From Chryseosolibacter sp044507775 (GTDB taxonomy: Bacteria > Bacteroidota > Bacteroidia > Cytophagales > Cyclobacteriaceae), in contig JBIQIY010000001.1 of the NCBI GenBank assembly GCA_044507775.1, positions 248,001 to 312,000 on the forward strand: a stretch of DNA of 64,000 nucleotides. The letters are read 5' to 3'. Made by a program: the position numbers and the translations under genes. Below are positions 59,001 to 64,000 of the stretch, piece by piece (the stretch's first letter is position 1; every line of letters begins with the position of its first letter). The notes under the pieces were generated by a model. It did not search any database and had not been told where the DNA came from. It worked only from the letters and a program-made list of their open reading frames with translations.

Positions 59001-60340
59001 TTGTTCATAAAAGTTTGCACCCCGCCGGTCGCCGGATTGAATTTCATCACGCCACCCGACCATGTAGCCAACCAGAGGTATCCCCTGTCGTCTTCCCTAA
59101 CTTCCATGATGGCATTGCTGCTCAGTCCGTCCGCGGTAGTGTAGGAAGTCAACTCGTTTTGACCCGGGCCAAGACGGGTCAGTCCTCCTCCGTCGCTTGC
59201 AATCCAGATGTTTCCGCTGCGATCCTCATGGAGGGATGTTACGACATTGTGGTTAAGTATTTTGTCATCTTTCCTGCCTTTATACAAATGCCGGAAAAGA
59301 TTCTTCTGGACATTCGTCCGAAAAAGACCGTGACTCTGGCTGGCAAAGAAGATATTTCCAAATGTGTCTTCGCATATCGATGTAATGGACACGCATTGTA
59401 GTCCCGGATTCATATACGGCGAATTACCGAAGGCGACAAATTCGTCGCTGTCCTTCTTCTTATAGTGTAGTACCTGACCCTTGATGCCCAGCCATATTGT
59501 ATTATTGGCGTCTTCGTAAATGCAAGTCACATCCCCTTGAATCCGGTGTCTGCGCAACTTGTCCGTATATTGGTACTGGCGCAGAACCTTTCCCTCACTA
59601 TCGAGCAACGTAACACCTTTGTCAAACGACCCGACCCAGATCCTGCCTTCTTTATCCGCGAGGATACTCTTTATTTTATTACTGCAAACAGTGGTGGCAT
59701 CGTTCTCTTCATGCTGAAGGCGGGTGAACACGCCCGTTTGCGGGGAGAATTTTGAAACCCCGCCCCCGAACGTTGCAATCCATAAGTCGTCATTCAGATC
59801 GATCGACAACCGGAAGATGACGTCGTGGCTCAGTGAATTTGGGTTTGCAGGGTCGTTCACGAACCATTTTGATGTTCCGCTGTCATGGTCGTATCTGCAC
59901 AGGCCATAGGAAGTGCCTAGCCACAGCTGGCGCCGCGAATCTTCCCGGATATCATTGACGGGGATTTTTGTCGTTTCCTTTCCTATATCACAGCGAATAA
60001 ACTTTTCGTGCGCGCGATCAAACAGATTAAGTCCGTCGATAGTACCCACCCACAGTCGTCTCTTGTGGTCTTCAATAATCTTGTATACAATGTTTCCGGA
60101 GAGGCTGGTCGAATCTCCCTGTGAATGAAAGTACCGTTTGTAGTTGGCGCCGTCCCAGCGAATGAGACCTTCGTATGATGCCAGCCAAAGGAAACCGTAA
60201 GAATCCTGATAAGTATAGAGCACATTGTCAGTGGGAAGGCCGTCGTTGCTCGACAAATTGTCAACTTTCAATTCCGGCATCTGCGCGGATGCGGAAATGT
60301 AGAAAACAGCGGCCAATATGAATATGATCAGGCATCTCAT
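56087..60340 (-). CDS. Hybrid two-component system sensor (one-piece HTCS: propeller, Y_Y_Y, kinase, receiver, AraC HTH)
   Basis: 1417 aa from ATG 60340, which begins the signal peptide MRCLIIFILAAVFYISASAQ; a TTG 24 bp upstream is less likely. Periplasmic part: about 12-14 two-component propeller repeats (LPTDNVLYTYQDSYGFLWLA, GRLWVSTYGGLYLYD) then a Y_Y_Y domain. One TM helix at about 815-835, coiled coil, HisKA (FFSILAHDLRNPVATLSG), HATPase (DTGIGMTPEQL, GTGLGLVI), receiver (LLIVDDNRE, IITDMIMPVMDG) and AraC-type HTH at the C-terminus (LNVSQVAYEVGFNSQSYFHK). HTCS proteins bind a glycan fragment in the periplasm and switch on the neighbouring susCD locus, here the divergent one at 60647. 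Confidence 0.95.
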   Translation of the reverse strand: MRCLIIFILAAVFYISASAQMPELKVDNLSSNDGLPTDNVLYTYQDSYGFLWLASYEGLIRWDGANYKRYFHSQGDSTSLSGNIVYKIIEDHKRRLWVGTIDGLNLFDRAHEKFIRCDIGKETTKIPVNDIREDSRRQLWLGTSYGLCRYDHDSGTSKWFVNDPANPNSLSHDVIFRLSIDLNDDLWIATFGGGVSKFSPQTGVFTRLQHEENDATTVCSNKIKSILADKEGRIWVGSFDKGVTLLDSEGKVLRQYQYTDKLRRHRIQGDVTCIYEDANNTIWLGIKGQVLHYKKKDSDEFVAFGNSPYMNPGLQCVSITSICEDTFGNIFFASQSHGLFRTNVQKNLFRHLYKGRKDDKILNHNVVTSLHEDRSGNIWIASDGGGLTRLGPGQNELTSYTTADGLSSNAIMEVREDDRGYLWLATWSGGVMKFNPATGGVQTFMNNPADANSLALNNVKSILPQDTLVWIGTHGEGLSVYDTRNRRFINQRNNNVFPFNLKTPAWINHLAIDSRGRLWVSTYGGLYLYDNTTLHHFTPSDAPSSISSDFVNMVAEAPDKSIWVISESGGLDRFIDTTHGFEHYTEQYGLPRSIKGITFDHSGTMWLSSNEGITGFDVSTKEIVRYDQTDGLQGNSFFHKSILTASNGNLYIGGPNGVNSFNPDSLRVNRKQFESSVYLTDLYIYDELQTLDKKGSPLEKVLAFTDTLVLRPEQSFFTIGYASLNLYSNSKTQYAYKLEGLHDNWINMGSETKAAFTQLNPGAYVFRLRYTDAEGAWHEAAKDLHIVILPPWWKTWWFRTLMVLGTVSLVIAFFYLRMSSIKKQNRLLEQEVARRTYELSEANSYLVEKNEEINLQNEKLEEFNREILRQSDKILVQQEQNLAQNQQLEKTVQELHRSNQTKDRFFSILAHDLRNPVATLSGLAESLKNNLVQLSKNDISEYVDSVYKSSQSVYTLLVNLLSWARTQSHDIQYSPVDFDVAGLIRKNVALMEQQFRNKNIAVSFSSLATHKVYADYNMIDTVIRNLLMNSVKFTHAGGRVEIFCEERGGETVLRVRDTGIGMTPEQLADLFKIEKKSLAIGTAGETGTGLGLVITKEFVEANKGKLKLISSRGIGSEFFVHLPQSIVAVEAHEGSEIPFNVFGNKVAHEFPLEKLVKLKGKRLLIVDDNRELRYYLRRDLSGTFEIFEAGDGNEGLKMALEVQPTVIITDMIMPVMDGEKFCKELKALPATSHIPVILLTNQSYEEGQAIGYRAGADVYLTKPAGKELLFQVIYNFLRTQEKMHRLFLNTGNYFPDDVSISKVDEDFLQQVVSIIERNLSEPGLDYKLICEETALSRTILYAKIKALTGLGVNEFIRSIRLKKSLTLLREGKLNVSQVAYEVGFNSQSYFHKCFIKQYNISPRDYWKNPSKLSEVDL

Positions 60341-60434
60341 GATTTGCAAAGTCTTTTGGGGCAATAACCCTTGTTCCGCGGCATCGTCGGCCCCGACGAT
60401 TTAAGGTTTCCCAGACAAGCCGGAAGATAAACTT

Positions 60435-60475
60435 AATTCTCGCAAAATTGAAGTACCGATACTTCAATGAGAATT
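60435..60475. promoter_or_regulatory. Nested palindrome between HTCS and susC genes, candidate HTCS binding site
   Basis: Inner arms ATTGAAGTA (60447-60455) and TACTTCAAT (60460-60468) pair perfectly over 9 bp around CCGA. Outer arms AATTCTC (60435-60441) and GAGAATT (60469-60475) are also complementary. The site is about 107 bp from the HTCS start and about 180 bp from the susC start. Confidence 0.55.
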
Positions 60476-60608
60476 GGAAATCGGATCCGCAGGGGAGTTG
60501 CGATTCTTTCCGCTCCAAATTTCCGGTTATTCGCGTTTGCGCAACGAAACCCGGACTGTTGTTTAATTTTTCGGGACTATACGACAATAGAAAGCTTGCG
60601 TCCGGGAC

Positions 60609-60616
60609 TAGTTTTG
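60609..60616 (+). promoter_or_regulatory. Possible -7 box of the second susC gene
   Basis: TAGTTTTG fits TAnnTTTG and would give a leader of about 25 nt to the ATG at 60647. No TTG is found 19 bp upstream, as expected for a promoter that needs an activator. Confidence 0.35.
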
Positions 60617-60646
60617 CGTTGGTTGAAAATCAAACACCGAGACTAT

Positions 60647-63600
60647 ATGCAAAAATTTAAACTAGCTTTCATGATCGCTTTGGGCTTTTCCACGTTTGTG
60701 GAAGTCCATGCGGGCCCTGGTTGGGAATCGCCAGCGGTTTTTCCACCGGGGATGTCGCAATCTCTCCAACAACATCAGGTTACCGGGACAATAACCGACG
60801 GGACTACCGGCGAGACGCTTCCGGGTGTGAGCATCCTGATCAAAGGGACCACACTTGGAACGGTGTCTGACATGGATGGGAGGTATCGCATCACTTTGTC
60901 CGACAACAATGCCGTGCTGGTGTTTTCCTTCCTCGGGTTTACGTCCCAGGAAATTGTTGTCGGATCCAGATCCGAGATCGACGTTGTTCTGGAAGCCGAT
61001 GTTCAGACACTGAATGAAGTGGTCGTCGTCGGTTATGGAACCGTGAGCAAGAGCGACCTCACCGGCTCGGTCGCGAGCGTGAAAATGGATGCGATAAAAG
61101 ATATCCCCTCAAACTCGGTGGAAGGCCTTTTGCAGGGACGGTCGGCTGGCTTGCAGGTTATCAATTCTTCGCAAGACCCTGGAGCAGGCGCAACCGTCCG
61201 GATACGCGGCGGTAGTTCGCTGCAGGGCTCCAATGCGCCCCTCGTCGTCGTTGACGGCTTCCCCTTGGGCGATGCCGGCAATCTTCAACAGATCAATCCC
61301 AATGATATTGAGTCGATTGAAGTGCTGAAGGACGCTTCGGCGTCCGCCATCTACGGTTCTCGAGGTGCGAACGGCGTCATCATGATCACCACGCGGAAAG
61401 CGAAAGCGGGTCAGACAAAAATCAGCCTGCAGCAGCAATCCACTCTTTCCCAGTTCACGTCGAAAGTGAACCTGTGGAGAGATCCCGTGCTGATGGCGCA
61501 ATTAAATAATGAGTCGCGTATCAACGGCGGATTTCCTCCTCAATATATAGGAGCGGTTTCACCTACCGGCATTTACTATCCCTCGATCGAAGAATTGTCA
61601 AACGGTGAATGGCCGCATAATACCAAATGGGATGACCTTGTCTTCCGGGATGCGCCCATTTCCAACAGTACAACGCTTACTGTATCGAGCGCCAACGACA
61701 AAACTTCATTCAACCTCAGCGCAAATTACTTCACCGATAAAGGTGTCTACATTGAAGACGATTTCTCAAAACTCAACTACAACTTGAATATCAGTCACAA
61801 GGTATATGATAACCTGAAGATAACGTTCGCGAATATCCTGTCTCGTGGCGACCGCAACAACAACGGTGGACTGGCTTACTGGAGGAGTCCAATAATACCG
61901 GTATATGACGAAAATGGCGACTACTACCGTTACAACAACAACGACTTTGATCATCCCATTGCCATTACGCGGCACAGGCTTAACAAGACAAAAACACTGG
62001 ACGTTCTTTCATTCCTGGATGTCGAGTATGAAGTGATCCCGTCCCTGACGATCACCTCCCGCCTTAACTACAAATACGGAAATTCATTAAATGACCAATA
62101 TCAGCCGAAGAAATACACGCAGTCGGGTGAGTTCAACAACGGTGCGGCGTCAATCGGCAACTGGCAAGGCAACACGTTCGTCTCGGAGACCTTCGCCAAC
62201 TACAATAAACTCATGAACGAACACGAGTTGGGCGTAACACTGGGATATTCCTACCAGCAAGATCTTGTGAGAACGTTTAACCTGGGAGCAAAAGATTTTG
62301 TCAATGAAGTGCTTCAGAACGAAAATCTCGACGCCGGCAATCCCGAAATGAACACGGTGAGTAACGGCCTAACGAAGACAGAGCTTGTATCGGGGATCTT
62401 CCGCGTACACTATGGGTTCCGCGACCGATACCTGGTGACCCTTACCTCACGCGCGGACGGATCATCCAAGTTCGGAGCTAATAACAAGTGGGCGCTTTTT
62501 CCTTCCGGCGCATTGAGTTGGAAAGCCCATGAGGAAGACTTTATACAACAGCTGAATATTTTCGATGAGCTGAAGTTCCGGGCGAGCTATGGAATTTCCG
62601 GAAATCAGGGGATTTCTCCTTATCAAACGCTGAGCCGCTTTGGCATCAGCAATTACTTCAACGACGGAAACTGGGTGACGGTGATTGGGCCCGGACGTGA
62701 AGTAGGCCGGGCAGGTCAAGACGGAATCGAAGTGTTGTGGGGAGGAATCCCGAACCCCGACCTGCGATGGGAAACCACTGCACAGCTCAATTTTGGAGCA
62801 GACCTGGCATTTTTCAATGGGCGCCTGCGCGCGACATTCGACTACTACGAAAAATACACCGACGATCTTCTTCAACAGCGCATCCTGCCCCTGTCGTCGG
62901 GATACGACCGGATGCTCGTCAATGACGGCTCTATCACGAACAAAGGCATTGAAATAACGCTGGACGGAACCGTCCTCCGGACAAAAGACCTGACACTCAA
63001 CGCAACCGCTATCTATTATCGGAACCGCAACCATGTTACCGACCTCGGTAACGCGCAGGAGTCAGGCAACATCACGGATGCCAACACAGGAATGCAATTC
63101 CGGTACTTCGGAAATAGCATTGAGATGTTCCGGGGATATCCCAACCTGCTGGCTATCGGGCAACCCGTGAATGCCTTCTACGGCTATGTGACCGATGGAA
63201 TTGTCCAGTCGCTGGAAGAAGGTATTGAAGCCGGACTGGAAGGCGATCTCGCTCAGCCCGGCGAATTCAAGTACGTGGACATCAACAAAGATGGGGTAAT
63301 CGATGAGGATGACCGGACGATCATCGGCGATCCGACACCGGATTTCATGGCAAGCCTCAATTTGAGCCTCACGTACAGGAGGTTTGACGCGAGCATTTTC
63401 TTCAACGGAGTATTTGGAAATGACGTGCTGAATTCACAGTCCTTTAACCAACCGAATAATCAACCGTTCCGATGGACGCCGGACAACCCGACAAACGAGT
63501 ATCCCCGGTTGAGAGACGGACGCCAGGTCAAGTTTTCGGACTGGTGGATCGAAGATGGATCGTTTGTCCGGATCCAGAACCTGAATCTCGGATACAACCT

Positions 63601-63766
63601 TGCAAGGAAGGACGGCTTTTCCGCGCGGATATTTATGAACGCATCCAACGTCTTCACCTTCACGAAATTCAAGGGCTACGATCCGGAAGTCGGAACGGAT
63701 GGCAGGTATGGAGGCGGTTATCCCCGTCTCAGAAAGTGGACGCTTGGTTTAACCTTAACACTCTAA
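60647..63766 (+). CDS. susC: SusC/RagA family TonB-dependent receptor (second locus)
   Basis: 1039 aa from ATG 60647 (MQKFKLAFMIALGFSTFVEV), which provides the signal peptide; the open frame further upstream crosses the promoter region and palindrome. The carboxypeptidase-like domain is at about 40-120 (VTGTITDGTTGETLPGVSIL), then the plug with NEVVVVGYGTVSKSDLTGSV and VLKDASASAIYGSRGANGVI, and a barrel ending PRLRKWTLGLTLTL. Barrel loop insertions include a DINKDGVIDEDDRTIIGDPT segment typical of the family. It imports a glycan or other ligand handed over by the SusD that follows 7 bp downstream. Controlled most likely by the divergent HTCS. Confidence 0.95.
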   Translation: MQKFKLAFMIALGFSTFVEVHAGPGWESPAVFPPGMSQSLQQHQVTGTITDGTTGETLPGVSILIKGTTLGTVSDMDGRYRITLSDNNAVLVFSFLGFTSQEIVVGSRSEIDVVLEADVQTLNEVVVVGYGTVSKSDLTGSVASVKMDAIKDIPSNSVEGLLQGRSAGLQVINSSQDPGAGATVRIRGGSSLQGSNAPLVVVDGFPLGDAGNLQQINPNDIESIEVLKDASASAIYGSRGANGVIMITTRKAKAGQTKISLQQQSTLSQFTSKVNLWRDPVLMAQLNNESRINGGFPPQYIGAVSPTGIYYPSIEELSNGEWPHNTKWDDLVFRDAPISNSTTLTVSSANDKTSFNLSANYFTDKGVYIEDDFSKLNYNLNISHKVYDNLKITFANILSRGDRNNNGGLAYWRSPIIPVYDENGDYYRYNNNDFDHPIAITRHRLNKTKTLDVLSFLDVEYEVIPSLTITSRLNYKYGNSLNDQYQPKKYTQSGEFNNGAASIGNWQGNTFVSETFANYNKLMNEHELGVTLGYSYQQDLVRTFNLGAKDFVNEVLQNENLDAGNPEMNTVSNGLTKTELVSGIFRVHYGFRDRYLVTLTSRADGSSKFGANNKWALFPSGALSWKAHEEDFIQQLNIFDELKFRASYGISGNQGISPYQTLSRFGISNYFNDGNWVTVIGPGREVGRAGQDGIEVLWGGIPNPDLRWETTAQLNFGADLAFFNGRLRATFDYYEKYTDDLLQQRILPLSSGYDRMLVNDGSITNKGIEITLDGTVLRTKDLTLNATAIYYRNRNHVTDLGNAQESGNITDANTGMQFRYFGNSIEMFRGYPNLLAIGQPVNAFYGYVTDGIVQSLEEGIEAGLEGDLAQPGEFKYVDINKDGVIDEDDRTIIGDPTPDFMASLNLSLTYRRFDASIFFNGVFGNDVLNSQSFNQPNNQPFRWTPDNPTNEYPRLRDGRQVKFSDWWIEDGSFVRIQNLNLGYNLARKDGFSARIFMNASNVFTFTKFKGYDPEVGTDGRYGGGYPRLRKWTLGLTLTL

Positions 63767-63773
63767 GTTGAAT

Positions 63774-64000
63774 ATGAAACTCAAGAACATAATAACGATG
63801 ACGATGGTTACATGCCTGTTCTGCGCATGCGACCTGAACGAAGAGCCATACGGATTTTACTCGGAGGGGAACTTCCTGACCACGCCGGAAGATGCTGAAG
63901 CCGGTATTGGCTACGCATACGATGCGCTCACTTTCCTGGAATACTCGAGAACGGTGTTTTACCTCGGCGACATGCCGTCCGAAGAAGTAAGTCCGAAACC
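63774..64000 (+). CDS. susD: SusD/RagB family lipoprotein, N-terminal part (cut by window end)
   Basis: 75 codons visible from ATG 63774. Lipoprotein signal MKLKNIITMTMVTCLFCAC, with Cys19 as the lipidated residue, followed by DLNEEPYGFYSEGNFLTTPE and AEAGIGYAYDALTFLEYSRT, the usual start of a mature SusD. It directly follows susC, as in all such loci. The substrate cannot be read from this part; the enzymes of this locus would lie beyond the window. Confidence 0.88.
   Translation, partial: MKLKNIITMTMVTCLFCACDLNEEPYGFYSEGNFLTTPEDAEAGIGYAYDALTFLEYSRTVFYLGDMPSEEVSPK

Larger units (their letters stand above)
60341..60646. other. Divergent promoter region between the HTCS gene and susC
   Basis: 306 bp without a plausible gene, although the susC frame stays open back to 60467. 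Its main feature is the nested palindrome at 60435-60475; a -7 box lies nearer to susC. Confidence 0.6.

Overview
The window looks like a chromosomal segment of a Bacteroidota bacterium, most likely a Cytophagales-type soil or freshwater organism. The evidence is two SusC/SusD pairs, a hybrid two-component sensor next to one of them, a PorP/SprF protein, type IX secretion (T9SS) sorting domains of both type A and type B, many Cys lipoproteins, and promoter boxes of the TTTG-N19-TAnnTTTG kind. I see no rRNA or tRNA gene, no insertion sequence, no phage gene and no CRISPR array.

Layout. (1) 0.2-5.9 kb, plus strand: a tight cluster of a type-B T9SS cargo, a PorP/SprF partner, a TPR/PD40 protein and a sensor histidine kinase, with two ATGA overlaps. 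(2) 5.8-7.8 kb, minus strand: a nitrosative-stress operon (di-iron repair protein, Rrf2 regulator, group III truncated haemoglobin, DUF488 protein). (3) 8.0-19.2 kb, plus strand: a copper/silver island with CopA, an HYC_CC_PP-type protein, CusA (split by a frame change), a TolC-like channel, two CusB-like adaptors with metal-binding ribbons, a DUF3347 lipoprotein and a DoxX-like membrane protein. (4) 19.3-23.8 kb: a secreted T9SS esterase, a cupredoxin lipoprotein with a DUF4142 protein, and a PQQ-type sugar dehydrogenase. (5) 24.1-38.9 kb: a sugar-acid or glycan utilisation region. GntR regulator, SMP-30 lactonase, FHS transporter and periplasmic nucleoside hydrolase precede a six-gene operon susC-susD-BNR protein-BASS transporter-APH kinase-HpcH aldolase, with a divergent AraC regulator. 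(6) 38.9-44.2 kb: a large ELWxxDGT/PA14 T9SS protein, and a DUF1080 plus Gfo/Idh/MocA pair fitting the 3-keto-glycoside route. (7) 44.2-55.9 kb, minus strand: assimilatory nitrate/nitrite genes: rubredoxin-fused reductase-like protein, fused NADH-nitrate reductase, nitrate transporter, NarL/NreC-type two-component system, NirD and NirB. (8) 56-64 kb: a one-piece hybrid sensor, then a divergent susC and the start of susD.

The strongest unexplained signals are these. Pairs of TACGTA palindromes spaced exactly 10 bp apart lie upstream of three separate transcription units of the nitrate region. The susCD operon couples a BNR-propeller protein to an organic-anion transporter, a kinase and a pyruvate aldolase, which suggests an ulosonate-type catabolic pathway. 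A siroheme-reductase-like protein has lost its metal ligands and is fused to a rubredoxin. All functions are read from sequence motifs and gene order; nothing was searched or computed against a database.
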